Shown here: one piece after another, positions 43,363-52,278 of the stretch | Position numbering within the stretch: the first letter of the stretch is position 1 | Layout: each line of letters begins with the position of its first letter | Assembly (NCBI GenBank): GCA_040222855.1 | Contig: JAVKCD010000018.1 | Coordinates: 310,001 to 374,000 of the forward strand | Length of the DNA stretch: 64,000 bases | Direction of reading: 5' to 3' | Source of the DNA: Phycisphaeraceae bacterium | GTDB taxonomy: Bacteria > Planctomycetota > Phycisphaerae > Phycisphaerales > Phycisphaeraceae | The notes under the pieces: generated by a model | What the model was told of the DNA's origin: nothing | Seen by the model: the letters and a program-made list of their open reading frames with translations, nothing else | The model's database searches: none | Program-made: the position numbers and the translations under genes

Positions 43363-43878
43363 ATGAAGCAACAGGCTCGACTGATCCGCCGGCTGGCGAT
43401 GCAGATGCTCTACCAGATTGATCTGGCGGGTGAGCAAGAGGCGGCGGAGCTCCTCGAAGGGGTCGAGGACTCGGAGTTGGACGCTGACGAGCGGCAGACG
43501 GCTGTAGATCTTGCGTTGGCTGCATGGGTTCAGCGAGAGACGGCGGATGCGGTGTTCGCGGAGTTGGCACCGGACTGGCCGACGCACCGGCAGCCGCCGG
43601 TGGATCGCGCGATCCTCCGACTGGCGCACTACGAGCTGGCCAGCGAACGGGTATCGGCGCGGGTGGCCATTAACGAGGCGGTTGAACTGGCCAAGGCATT
43701 CTGTGCCGAGGATTCACCCGCGTTCGTGAATGCTTTGCTGGACAAGGCGGCTCATCGGCTGGTGGAAGCCGGTCGGCTGGACCCGTCGGCGACGGAGGGG
43801 CTTCCAGAGCCGCCCGCACTTCCTCAGGGGGAGACCGCGTGGCTGGCTGATGCGCTCAAGGGTGAGGCTAAGCCTTAA
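43363..43878 (+). CDS. nusB: Transcription antitermination factor NusB
   Basis: 171 aa from ATG 43363 ([20 protein letters not shown]); a longer start at 43321 is possible. The NusB helical fold is shown by [17 protein letters not shown] near the N-terminus and [53 protein letters not shown], the strongly conserved C-terminal part. Residues after about 140 are an extra Pro/Glu-rich tail. NusB binds boxA RNA with NusE to prevent early termination of rRNA transcripts. Its stop overlaps the stop of the convergent amidohydrolase gene. Confidence 0.92.
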   Translation: MKQQARLIRRLAMQMLYQIDLAGEQEAAELLEGVEDSELDADERQTAVDLALAAWVQRETADAVFAELAPDWPTHRQPPVDRAILRLAHYELASERVSARVAINEAVELAKAFCAEDSPAFVNALLDKAAHRLVEAGRLDPSATEGLPEPPALPQGETAWLADALKGEAKP

Positions 43879-44705
43879 CTCGGATCATCATGACTGGCGG
43901 CTTCGGGGACATCGAGCTTGAAGAGCCGGGCTGCGGTCCTCCACATGATGAGTTCGCGGGCTTTGTCGGTGATGTCGAGCCCTCTCATGAACTTGAGGTA
44001 CGGGGCCATCTCACAGATAGGCCAGTCGGTGCCATAGAGCAGGTACTTCGGCTCGCCAGCGTAGGTGATCATGTCTTCGACCTGCTCGTGCATGTAGCGT
44101 TCGAACTTCTCCTGAAAGTTTCCGAGGACAAGTCCTGAGACATCGGCGTAGGCGTTCTCGTTCTTGTAGACAACTTCCATGCAGTCACGGATCCAGGGGT
44201 TACCGATGTGGCAGATGATGAAGTTGACATCGGGGTTGTCCACGGCGACATCGTCGACATTGAGTGGGTGCGAGAAACGGACTTTGCCTTTTGGAGAGTA
44301 GGTGTCGCCGGTGTGGATCATGACCGGGACGTTGTATTCAGCAGCGAGATCGTAGACCACCTTGCAGCGTGCGTCATAGGGGTAGAAAGGCTCGTAGCCA
44401 GGGTAGAGTTTGAGACCTTTGACAAGGCCCTCTGCGAGAAAATCGCTGATCTCGCGGAGGTCGCGTTCTTTGTAGTGCATGATGCTGATGCCGGCGACGA
44501 CGAAGATGTTGTCGAGGTGGCGGGTGGCCTCGACGACTTTAGCGGTCGGCGGGCGGTGATCGGTGACCTTGTAGGAGCTGAGTACCAACGAGATATCGAC
44601 GTTGTTGGCGGCCATATCCTGTTGGAGTCGATCCAAGCACTGCTCGATCGAAACAACGCGTTCTTCGTGGTAGTTGTTGAGGTGGGTGTGGCAGTCGATA
44701 ATCAT
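43875..44705 (-). CDS. Amidohydrolase-family (TIM-barrel) metal-dependent hydrolase
   Basis: 276 aa. Starts [15 protein letters not shown], the HxH metal site of the Amidohydro_2 family. [17 protein letters not shown] (the Lys at strand 4), [25 protein letters not shown] and [13 protein letters not shown] (the final Asp) follow in the normal order. Members hydrolyse or decarboxylate cyclic acids and lactones. Substrate unknown. Cytosolic. Transcribed alone and convergent with nusB, the two stop codons sharing TTAA. Confidence 0.83.
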   Translation of the reverse strand: MIIDCHTHLNNYHEERVVSIEQCLDRLQQDMAANNVDISLVLSSYKVTDHRPPTAKVVEATRHLDNIFVVAGISIMHYKERDLREISDFLAEGLVKGLKLYPGYEPFYPYDARCKVVYDLAAEYNVPVMIHTGDTYSPKGKVRFSHPLNVDDVAVDNPDVNFIICHIGNPWIRDCMEVVYKNENAYADVSGLVLGNFQEKFERYMHEQVEDMITYAGEPKYLLYGTDWPICEMAPYLKFMRGLDITDKARELIMWRTAARLFKLDVPEAASHDDPS

Positions 44706-44788
44706 GCTCAGGCTCGCAGGTAGAGGTAGGGTCGGATGTGAACGATTTCGTTGATGACGCGACAGTCTAACCCCAACGCGCAGCGGAA

Positions 44789-44820
44789 AGCCCCCTGTGA
44801 CCGTCAGGTCACAAGGGGCT
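44789..44820 (-). terminator. Terminator of the 64-aa PEP-CTERM gene
   Basis: Stem AGCCCC + TGTGACC pairs with GGTCACA + GGGGCT (one mismatch/bulge, GTCA loop), followed on the minus strand by TTTCC. It lies 20 bp after the stop codon. Confidence 0.7.
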
Positions 44821-44840
44821 CACTCATCGAAGCGACAGCG

Positions 44841-45035
44841 TTACGCACGCCGACGCAGGAGCAGCGAAGCCAGGCCGATGCCGCAGACGGCCGCGGTGCC
44901 GGGTTCGGGGATCACCATCTGGGGCTTGGGCAGCTCGAAGCCCTGGAAGCTCATACCGTCGAGAATCGACGCATCAGCACCCGAGGCCAGGGACATCAAC
45001 AGAACACCAGCGATCAACATACATGTCTTACTCAT
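44841..45035 (-). CDS. Very short PEP-CTERM protein (64 aa)
   Basis: GGAG upstream of the ATG. Signal peptide MSKTCMLIAGVLLMSLASGADA, then a mature part of only about 20 residues (SILDGMSFQGFELPKPQMV), then a full PEP-CTERM signal IPEPGTAAVCGIGLASLLLRRRA. After exosortase cleavage only some 20 residues would remain. It is preceded by a second PEP-CTERM-like gene on the same strand and followed by a terminator. The function is unknown; a small displayed peptide or a modified surface anchor are guesses. Confidence 0.72.
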   Translation of the reverse strand: MSKTCMLIAGVLLMSLASGADASILDGMSFQGFELPKPQMVIPEPGTAAVCGIGLASLLLRRRA

Positions 45036-45150
45036 CTCTCACTCCTTTACGAAGCAACTTTGGAAATGGCATGTCCACAACGGCATGCCTTTTGGGAAAG
45101 CCCCTGACGGCTTTAACACCACCAGGGACGACACACATCAGGGCGTCGGG

Positions 45151-45834
45151 CTACAAGCTCCGACGCAGGAGCAAGAACGTTGCGCCCAAGGCACCGATGG
45201 CCAGCGTGCCGGGTGAGGGCACAGCGGTATCGGCGTTGGGGTCGATATAAGCCTTCATGTCGATCTTGATCCGTTCTTCTTTGATCTGGTGAAAGTTGCC
45301 GTCGAGGGTTCCGGTCAGACGGAAGTCGATGCCAGCGCCGCCTAGCCCGCTGACCTGAAGCAGGCCTGACCATCCGCTGGCCGCGGAGAGATCGGGGAGG
45401 CTGGTGGACTGACCGTCGATGATCAAAGCAAGATCGGTGGCTGTCAGCGAGCCGAGGAAACTGTTGTAGTCAGTGGCTCGGAGTTGGAGGAACAGGTCGG
45501 TCGCGCCATCGACGAGTCCAGACTCGATGATCGACTGGCCGTTGATGGTCAAGGAGGAGACGCCGTCGGCGACATCCCAGATAAACTCCTGCGGTCCTGT
45601 CGCGGTAGACCAGTTCCAACTGGCGTTGGGATGGCCGGGGACGCCAACCTCCTGGCCGGTCGCGGCTTCCCATCCGGTGCTCCAGCCACGGACGCGGCTG
45701 TGGGCGACCTTCTGGAAGGTCGGATCGATACCCGAGACGAACGAGGTGGTGATCGGGTCGGCCGACGTCTCGGTCGCGAGTGTTCCGGCGAGCAACGAAG
45801 CCGCCAGCAGGCTACCTGTGAACATCCGGGTCAT
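45151..45834 (-). CDS. Exported protein with variant PEP-CTERM (VPSPG)
   Basis: 227 aa from ATG 45834 (AGGAG 9 nt upstream). Signal peptide MTRMFTGSLLAASLLAGTLA, mature part starting near TETSADP. A beta-rich body with GWSTGWEAATGQEVG, FIWDVADGVSSLTINGQSII and LFLQLRATDYNSFLGSLTATDLALIIDGQ looks like a beta-sandwich. The C-terminus VPSPGTLAIGALGATFLLLRRSL has the helix and arginines of a sorting signal, but VPSPG in place of VPEP. Whether the exosortase accepts it is unknown. Confidence 0.7.
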   Translation of the reverse strand: MTRMFTGSLLAASLLAGTLATETSADPITTSFVSGIDPTFQKVAHSRVRGWSTGWEAATGQEVGVPGHPNASWNWSTATGPQEFIWDVADGVSSLTINGQSIIESGLVDGATDLFLQLRATDYNSFLGSLTATDLALIIDGQSTSLPDLSAASGWSGLLQVSGLGGAGIDFRLTGTLDGNFHQIKEERIKIDMKAYIDPNADTAVPSPGTLAIGALGATFLLLRRSL

Positions 45835-46056
45835 AGACGAGAACTCCTGGTGCACAACGACAACAGCCGACGGCACACGCCGTTCGCTCTTGCACTTGAA
45901 GTCTCGAATTCAGGTCGGACGATGCCAACACGTCCGGCAGAAAAACCGCAGCCGAGTCGTGCCATAGGCTGGTTGTTTGGGTTGGGTTGATTGGAACGTC
46001 TGTGACGACCGGGAGGTCTGGGGCCTATGCTGGGCGTCTGAAAGAAGGCTCAGGCT

Positions 46057-46512
46057 ATGAGGGCATTGATCCAACGCGTCCGCAGGGCATCAGTGAGTGT
46101 CGATGACGAAGTCGTTGGCCAGATCGAGCGAGGCTACGCCATCCTGCTGGGCGTCGGTCCGGAGGACACTGAAGCGATCTCCAAACGCCTCGCGGAGAAG
46201 ATCGCCGGGCTGCGGCTATTCCCGGATGAGCATGGGCGGTTCGATCGGTCGCTGCTGGATGTGGGGGGTGGGGCTTTGGTGGTTTCCCAGTTCACCCTGT
46301 TTGCTGATGCTCGCAAGGGCAGGCGTCCGAGCTTCATTGGCGCGGCTCAGCCAGTTGTTGCAGGCCCGCTTTGCGACCGCTTCTGTCAGGACCTTCGGGA
46401 CGCTGGGGTGGCACAAGTGGCATCGGGGCGGTTTGGTGCGGACATGCTGGTGAGCATCGAGAACGATGGACCGGTGACGCTGTGGCTGGATACGGTCGAG
46501 CTTGGCTTCTGA
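46057..46512 (+). CDS. dtd: D-aminoacyl-tRNA deacylase
   Basis: 151 aa, the standard length. [33 protein letters not shown] is the typical DTD start. The catalytic elements are [17 protein letters not shown] (family SQFTLxA) and [17 protein letters not shown] (NxGPVT, the cis Gly-Pro). It removes D-amino acids, and glycine from mischarged tRNA-Ala, as proofreading in the cytosol. Upstream GAAGG serves as RBS. Confidence 0.95.
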   Translation: MRALIQRVRRASVSVDDEVVGQIERGYAILLGVGPEDTEAISKRLAEKIAGLRLFPDEHGRFDRSLLDVGGGALVVSQFTLFADARKGRRPSFIGAAQPVVAGPLCDRFCQDLRDAGVAQVASGRFGADMLVSIENDGPVTLWLDTVELGF

Positions 46513-46916
46513 CCTAGAGCGCCGGGCTTACCCAGTTCCTCAGGTGAGCGCAAAAAAGAAAGGCCACCCTCTCCGATGGCCTTTCCGAGCCCCTGACATG
46601 CTTTCTCCACCTCGTTGGTGTCCCGCCCGTCACCGGGGTGATGGGTGGTGGGGCTCAGCATGCTGGCAGCATCGGGCCGGTCCGGAGACCTCGCTGGGTT
46701 CATGAACTCTCTCCTCCAAGGAGTTCACGAGACCGCCGCCCGAGGGGCTGCCATTCTCCCATTGTCTGGTTGATCCATCCTTGGAGCGCTAGACCCTCTC
46801 ATCCACGAGGGAAAGACATGATGCGCAAGTATGAAGTTAACACATTATCGGCCCTGATCAAGGGGTTTTTGCACAGATAATGAACCTATTTCGCAGGCTG
46901 ACGTAAAGTACCGGCG
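46513..46916. other. 404-bp intergenic region with a terminator and no clear gene
   Basis: It contains the terminator at 46551-46584. A minus-strand ATG at 46703 behind GGAGGAG is notable, but the frame reads through that terminator, and a complementary pair (GAACTCC...GGAGAGAGTTC) would mask the RBS. A 20-codon plus-strand frame (46818-46880, MMRKYEVNTLSALIKGFLHR) has a GGGAAAG upstream, but this is too little evidence for a call. Confidence 0.45.
46551..46584 (-). terminator. Terminator between dtd and ftsY, orphan on the minus strand
   Basis: Stem AAAGGCCA (46559-46566) and TGGCCTTT (46577-46584) with T-rich TTCTTTTTTG on the minus strand and a weaker CTTTCC on the plus strand. It may serve dtd, or a minus-strand RNA that starts after the ftsY gene. 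Confidence 0.6.
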
Positions 46917-47840
46917 TCACTCGGCAAACAAAGCCCTGACGAAGTCGGAGGGCTCGAAGGCGCTGACATCCTGGGGGGTTTCGCCGGTGCCCACGAGCTT
47001 GACCGGGAGACCGAGCTGCTCGCGGATGGCGATGACGATCCCGCCTCGGGCGGTCCCGTCGAGCTTGGTCAGGAAGATGCCGGTCACGGCGATCGCCTGC
47101 GAGAAGACCTTGGCCTGATTGACACCGTTCTGACCGGTCGTGGCGTCGATGACGAGCAGCACCTCGTGAGGGGCATCGGGCACCTTCCGCTGGATGATGG
47201 ACTGGATCTTGGTGAGCTGCCGCATCAGCGGTTCCTGCGTGTGCAGTCGGCCTGCGGTGTCGAGGATGAGGACATCGGCGTTCCGTGCCAGGGCGGCCTC
47301 GACCGCATCAAATGCGACAGCGGCAGGATCACCCCCCTGCTGGCCTTTGACGACCTGGACGCCGAGCCGCTCGGACCAGATCTCGAGCTGATCGACCGCG
47401 GCGGCTCGGAAGGTGTCGCAGGCACCGAGGACCACGGACTTGTTCTCTTCGCGTAGCCGGTGACAGAGTTTGGCGATCGAGGTTGTCTTACCCGCGCCGT
47501 TGACGCCAGCCACCAGGATGACGGTCAGTCCGGTGGGTTGGAGGTTGAGCGTGCGGTCTTCATCCGGGAAGTAGGCGGTGAGTTGATCTTGGAGGAAGAC
47601 CAGGGCCTCGTCGCCGGTCTCCATCTCTCCACGGTCATAGGCGGCCTCGACGTCCTTGCGGAGTTCCACAGCGGTCTTCACGCCAACGTCGGCTTCGATG
47701 AGGACACGCTCGATACGTCGGATCAGGTCGTGGGACAAGCGTTGTCCGGTCAGGAACGAGCGGAGGGTCGCGGTGGACGCCTCTCGGGTGCGGGTGAGTG
47801 CGGACTTGAGCTTGGTAAATGCGCTGGAGAAAAGGCCCAT
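46917..47840 (-). CDS. ftsY: Signal recognition particle receptor FtsY
   Basis: 307 aa from ATG 47840; the upstream in-frame extension overlaps the galK leader and has no support. The NG domain is complete: four-helix N part (LRSFLTGQRLSHDLIRRIERVLIEADVGVKTAVEL), P-loop GVNGAGKTTSIAKL, DTFRAAAVDQLEIW, DTAGRLHTQE and TKLDGTARGGIVI. There is no long acidic A domain. It docks SRP-bound ribosomes at the inner membrane through paired GTPases. Divergent from galK, with 109 bp between the starts. Confidence 0.96.
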   Translation of the reverse strand: MGLFSSAFTKLKSALTRTREASTATLRSFLTGQRLSHDLIRRIERVLIEADVGVKTAVELRKDVEAAYDRGEMETGDEALVFLQDQLTAYFPDEDRTLNLQPTGLTVILVAGVNGAGKTTSIAKLCHRLREENKSVVLGACDTFRAAAVDQLEIWSERLGVQVVKGQQGGDPAAVAFDAVEAALARNADVLILDTAGRLHTQEPLMRQLTKIQSIIQRKVPDAPHEVLLVIDATTGQNGVNQAKVFSQAIAVTGIFLTKLDGTARGGIVIAIREQLGLPVKLVGTGETPQDVSAFEPSDFVRALFAE

Positions 47841-47949
47841 AGGTCGAGAGTGTAGGGATTTGTTCCAGCACCGGGCGGCGGTTGGGTCGGTGTTCGAGCC
47901 AATCGCCAAAGCATCATTCGCTATGTTGATGGGCTTGAGGAGCCCCACG

Positions 47950-49110
47950 ATGGCCGCATCTGATCCCCTTGCTCAGCAGGCGTTGGCCGCCTTTCGCGCA
48001 GCCTATTCCGCGGAGGCAGAAGTCGTCGCGGCGGCGCCGGGCCGAGTGAATCTCATCGGCGAGCACACCGATTACAACGATGGCTTCGTGCTACCGATGG
48101 CGATTGATCGGCGGACCGTCCTGGCCGCACGACGACAATCGGATTCTGTCGCTCGCATCCGCGCCGAGGGCTTCGAGGGTGAAGCGGTCATTGATCTGAC
48201 GCAACCGATCGCCAGGGGGATGCCGGATTGGTCGAACTACGTCCGCGGAACACTGGCGTTCAGCCTGGAGGCTGGTTTGGACGTGCCAGGGTTTGATGCG
48301 GTGATCGTGAGTGATGTTCCCACGGGAGCTGGGCTCTCTTCGTCGGCGGCTTTGGAAGTGGCGACCGCGACACTAGCCGAAGCGCTCGCCGGGCGTCAGC
48401 TTGATCCGGTGCAAAAGGCATTGCTGTGCCAGCGAGCTGAGCACGAGTTCGCCGGGATGCCTTGCGGGCTGATGGATCAGTTCATCTCTGCGATGGGTCA
48501 GGAAGGTCACGCCCTGCTGATCGACTGCCGGACCCACGTGACCCGACAGGTCGCGCTCGATGACGAGGACCTGGCGGTGCTGATTATTGATTCACGGGTG
48601 AAGCACGCTCTCGTGGATGGAGCCTATGCGCAGCGCCGGGCAGCTTGTGAGAAGGCAGCAGAGGCACTGGGCGTCAGAGCACTCCGTGACGCTGGCCTTG
48701 CTGTACTCCAAGCCCACCGTGACCGGCTCGATGAGATCACGTTCCGGCGGGCTCGGCATGTGATCACCGAAAATGATCGCACGCTTCGTGCTGCTGACCT
48801 CGCGCAGTCTCACGACTGGACGGGCTTCGGTCGGCTCATGCTCGAGAGTCATGCCTCGATGCGTGATGACTTCAAGATCACAACCGCGGAGCTGGATCGA
48901 CTGGTTGATCTGTTGATGTCGCTGGGCGGATCGAACGCCTACGGCAGCAGAATGACCGGTGGGGGCTTTGGCGGGTGCACGGTGAGCCTGGTCAGGTCCG
49001 ATGCGGCCAATGATCTTGCTGGCGAAGTTGCCGCTGCTTACCAACAAGCCTTTGGCGTCGAACCTCGCTGGTTCGTCACCACACCTTCTGCGGGCGGGCG
49101 AGTGATCTAG
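47950..49110 (+). CDS. galK: Galactokinase
   Basis: 386 aa from ATG 47950 (GAGGAG 7 nt upstream). GHMP kinase fold with the GalK signature GRVNLIGEHTDYNDGFVLPMA (about residues 34-54), the ATP loop VPTGAGLSSSAALEVA (about 121-136), CGLMDQFIS with the catalytic Asp, and GSRMTGGGFGGCTVSLV near the C-terminus. It phosphorylates alpha-galactose in the Leloir pathway. No galT or galE is nearby, so it is encoded apart from the rest of that pathway. The stop overlaps that of the convergent DUF2339 gene. A link to the galactan-type enzymes further right is only a possibility. Confidence 0.94.
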   Translation: MAASDPLAQQALAAFRAAYSAEAEVVAAAPGRVNLIGEHTDYNDGFVLPMAIDRRTVLAARRQSDSVARIRAEGFEGEAVIDLTQPIARGMPDWSNYVRGTLAFSLEAGLDVPGFDAVIVSDVPTGAGLSSSAALEVATATLAEALAGRQLDPVQKALLCQRAEHEFAGMPCGLMDQFISAMGQEGHALLIDCRTHVTRQVALDDEDLAVLIIDSRVKHALVDGAYAQRRAACEKAAEALGVRALRDAGLAVLQAHRDRLDEITFRRARHVITENDRTLRAADLAQSHDWTGFGRLMLESHASMRDDFKITTAELDRLVDLLMSLGGSNAYGSRMTGGGFGGCTVSLVRSDAANDLAGEVAAAYQQAFGVEPRWFVTTPSAGGRVI

Positions 49111-52100
49111 GCTTGACTCGGGGAACTCGATGAAAAGACAAATCGCTGATAGAGGAAGCCTATCGCGATCAGCGTTAGGCCAAGCCCCAGGAAACTCACA
49201 ACCCTGAGCAAGCCCTCGAGATGGGCCGTATCAAGAAGGAAAACCTTGCCCACGGCCATCAGAATGATCACCAGAGATCCTATGCGCAGCCAGCGATTTC
49301 TTCTTAGCAGACCACCGATGAGCAAGGACACGCCGAGGACGATCCAGGATAGCGAGTAGGCATACCACTCCGTCTGAGCAATCGTCTGCTCCTGGATCAG
49401 GATGTCCGAGCCGTTAAAAGCCTGCCTGACCTGTAGCGTGACGAGCACAAAGGCCAGGAACAATGCCGTCACGGCACACAGGACGACCTCACTTCGTCGA
49501 GCTGGATCCCTCTCAAGACGGCTGGCAAGCCAGGCAAACAACAACATCGGTATGCCATAGGCTGGCAACAACTCGTTGAAGATGGGCCATTCCCCAACTA
49601 CCTGCCCAAGCCATAGCGGGCTTCCCGGAAGAACCAAGCCAACGGTCGCCAGCCAACCCATCACGAGGAATACCCTTGAGGCGGTTCTCGATAGTTCGTC
49701 GTGATTTGGCAACTGAATATATCGGAGTGTTTCGGCTGCCAGCAGGAACACAGTCACATGAACCGACCACTCCAGAGCTCTGGGCAGAGTCATGAGTAGG
49801 CCCGAGGCTGATCCGATGAAGGTGTGCCGGATCAACAGAATCAGCATGAGTCCCAGCACACCAAGCCCGATCGACCCAACTGCCGTCGCAGCATCCTTGC
49901 TGAGCAGCGAGGGCTGAAATGCGAGGGCCAGCAAGAGTGCCCCGGCGGGAAGATAGAACACCGTGATCAGGTTGATGACTGGCCATCCGAGGATCGGATC
50001 GTTGGTCACGAAAGGATTGGCCATTAGCCCCAAGCCCGCTACGGTCAGCAGGCTTGCACCCATCGCGATCACGGATGCCGTGCGTTCGACGGCAGCGCCC
50101 CATCGCGCCAAGCGAGCAGCAAGAGCCAGGCCTAACGGATAAGCGAGGAGCAAGAGCGTGTAGCTCCCGATCTCCACGAGCCCAGAGGGCTCTGCCAAGA
50201 CCTCCTGACCGTGGAACCCCTGATGGATCAGCCTGGTACCTGCCACTAAGGGGATGATGGCCGCAGCGACTGCGTAGCCATCACGCCAACGAATCAAACG
50301 GTCGCCACGGAGGCACCATGCAATAGCGGCTGCAAGTCCCGCGCAAGACCCGTAGACCGTCACCGTATACCAGGTCGTGGCCCATGCCTGCTGACCGCAC
50401 AACCAACCCAGTGAGAGCCCCGAGAGAACACCGAGCCAGAGCAGTGACCATTTGGGCAGGCTGCCGTGTCGCACCCAGGGCGTGAAGCGAGCCGCGATCC
50501 AGCCAAGTGACATCCAGGCTGTAGCGAGCCAAGGTTCTTGAAGGCCAGTTCCCAAAGACCAAGTTATCCACCCCAGGCCCGCGACGAGCAAGACAGACGA
50601 GGCAAGTCGATTGCGGCTGAGCATGACCGCAGAGAGAACGACGTAACCCGCTCCGCTGATAGCCAGTGCCCACCAACTCAGCATCCACAGTTGCACATCC
50701 GGCTGAACAAAAAGGAGTGATAAAGCGAAGGGCCACGCCCCGGTCGCAGAAAGGATAATGGTCGACCGATCGCGCGAACCCGATAGCATGCACAAACTTG
50801 CGCCCGCAGCAAATAGACTGCCGTACAGCAGCGCAATCTGCTGCGTCAACGCGGCATCCAACTCCTGAGATGAACTGACCAAGAGAACAAGGCTGACAAC
50901 AAGGGCGATCCACGGCATCGCTAGGTAACGTCGGTCCAACCGAGCCAGAACCAACACCCCCGCAGACATCGCTGCGAGCATGACTAACTCGCTCAAGCCG
51001 TACCCACCCTGAGCCGTGAAGAGCCCGAGCAGAGCGAGCGCCGCACCGATTGCTGTCAGCGATAACGATCCTGAGGTAAGAGTCCCTGCACGTTGCTGGG
51101 CATCTGGCCCACGGTCCACACGGGCGGCATTGAGCACATAGAGGACTGCTGACACGATCAGCAACAAAGAGCCCCAAAAACGCCCTTGTTCGGTCGCATC
51201 GAAGATCGCCATAAGGATTGCCCAGACGAGCGTACCAACGAGGCTCAATCCCGATAGACCACTCCAGCCGCGACGCCGAGTAACGATGACCATCCCGACC
51301 TGCAGAAGGACGAGGTAGGCAAACAGCCCAACCACTGAGCCATCTGGGTCACCAATAAAGGCTGGGCTGAGAAATCCACCAACCAATGCGAGCAGGGCGA
51401 CATACGCCCCGTGACGCAACGACAGCATGACGGCACATGCTGTGATGCCCGCCATGGTGATAAAGCCTAGAGTCGGTCCGATGAACTCGTAGACACTGGT
51501 GGCCGCAAAGTTCACGCCATACAGAATCGCTACGCCGGCTCCGGCCAACGCCGAAGCCACGCGTGCAGCTTGAGGGTGCATCCACGAAGCCACCCCTATG
51601 CAAACCAGACCAAAGCATGCAGCAAGCAGCAGCCTGACCTCTGGAGAAAGCAGGTTGTTGTCCCATGAATACTTGACGAGGAATCCCCCGGCTAGCGCTA
51701 ACGCCACACCTCCAACCCAGACCAGGATCCGTGAACCCAATGCCTCCTCAAAACTCTCTTTGGCAACAATGTCCTGACCAGAGGATACGACTGGCTCAGA
51801 CGACATCGCCTCATCAGCCGGAGGCTCCTCAGGTGAACCCTGCGATTCTGGCCCTGTGACATCCGCACGCTCACATTCCACGGATTCGTGGTCAAGCGCA
51901 GGCCTCTTGCCACCATCATCTAGAACTGGTTCGGGTTCCTTGATTTGAGAAGGTGTAACGACACCCGCGTCCTGAGCACTCGCGGCCTCGTCGCTGGATG
52001 CATGACGCAGCTCTCGAAGCCTGAGGTTGAGTCGCTCCAGCCTGCCTTCCGGTACATCCACTCCATGCGTATCAGCGTCACCATCGCGATTGATCGCTTC

Positions 52101-52211
52101 CTCCAGCCGGATCAGCCGTCGATTGAGCCCCGCGATCCAGACCCAGCACAGGATCAGTCCCACTGGCGTGACCAGCAAAACAACCCCAAGAAGAATCCAG
52201 ATGATGTCCAT
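49107..52211 (-). CDS. DUF2339-family polytopic membrane protein
   Basis: 1034 aa. One N-terminal helix (IIWILLGVVLLVTPVGLILCWVWIAGL), a hydrophilic acidic region of about 110 residues with a coiled-coil start (NRRLIRLEEAINRD), then about 25-30 hydrophobic segments. The diagnostic DUF2339 block is ILVWVGGVALALAGGFLVKYSWDNNLLSPEVRLLLAACFG, followed by SALAGAGVAILYGVNFAATSVYEFIGP. Inner membrane. Function not known for the family, though some members are suspected to act in envelope glycan export. GH2-like gene lies 68 bp upstream on the same strand. Confidence 0.85.
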   Translation of the reverse strand: MDIIWILLGVVLLVTPVGLILCWVWIAGLNRRLIRLEEAINRDGDADTHGVDVPEGRLERLNLRLRELRHASSDEAASAQDAGVVTPSQIKEPEPVLDDGGKRPALDHESVECERADVTGPESQGSPEEPPADEAMSSEPVVSSGQDIVAKESFEEALGSRILVWVGGVALALAGGFLVKYSWDNNLLSPEVRLLLAACFGLVCIGVASWMHPQAARVASALAGAGVAILYGVNFAATSVYEFIGPTLGFITMAGITACAVMLSLRHGAYVALLALVGGFLSPAFIGDPDGSVVGLFAYLVLLQVGMVIVTRRRGWSGLSGLSLVGTLVWAILMAIFDATEQGRFWGSLLLIVSAVLYVLNAARVDRGPDAQQRAGTLTSGSLSLTAIGAALALLGLFTAQGGYGLSELVMLAAMSAGVLVLARLDRRYLAMPWIALVVSLVLLVSSSQELDAALTQQIALLYGSLFAAGASLCMLSGSRDRSTIILSATGAWPFALSLLFVQPDVQLWMLSWWALAISGAGYVVLSAVMLSRNRLASSVLLVAGLGWITWSLGTGLQEPWLATAWMSLGWIAARFTPWVRHGSLPKWSLLWLGVLSGLSLGWLCGQQAWATTWYTVTVYGSCAGLAAAIAWCLRGDRLIRWRDGYAVAAAIIPLVAGTRLIHQGFHGQEVLAEPSGLVEIGSYTLLLLAYPLGLALAARLARWGAAVERTASVIAMGASLLTVAGLGLMANPFVTNDPILGWPVINLITVFYLPAGALLLALAFQPSLLSKDAATAVGSIGLGVLGLMLILLIRHTFIGSASGLLMTLPRALEWSVHVTVFLLAAETLRYIQLPNHDELSRTASRVFLVMGWLATVGLVLPGSPLWLGQVVGEWPIFNELLPAYGIPMLLFAWLASRLERDPARRSEVVLCAVTALFLAFVLVTLQVRQAFNGSDILIQEQTIAQTEWYAYSLSWIVLGVSLLIGGLLRRNRWLRIGSLVIILMAVGKVFLLDTAHLEGLLRVVSFLGLGLTLIAIGFLYQRFVFSSSSPSQA

Positions 52212-52278
52212 GTCGAGATCCTGCAGACAGGCTTAGCCACCTCGCTGCAGAATAGCTTCGGAGCTACAAACAGGCGAC

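Noticed and set aside
46386-46703. 105-codon minus-strand gene behind GGAGGAG
   Set aside because: The frame runs through a terminator hairpin and overlaps the end of dtd; no recognisable protein pattern.
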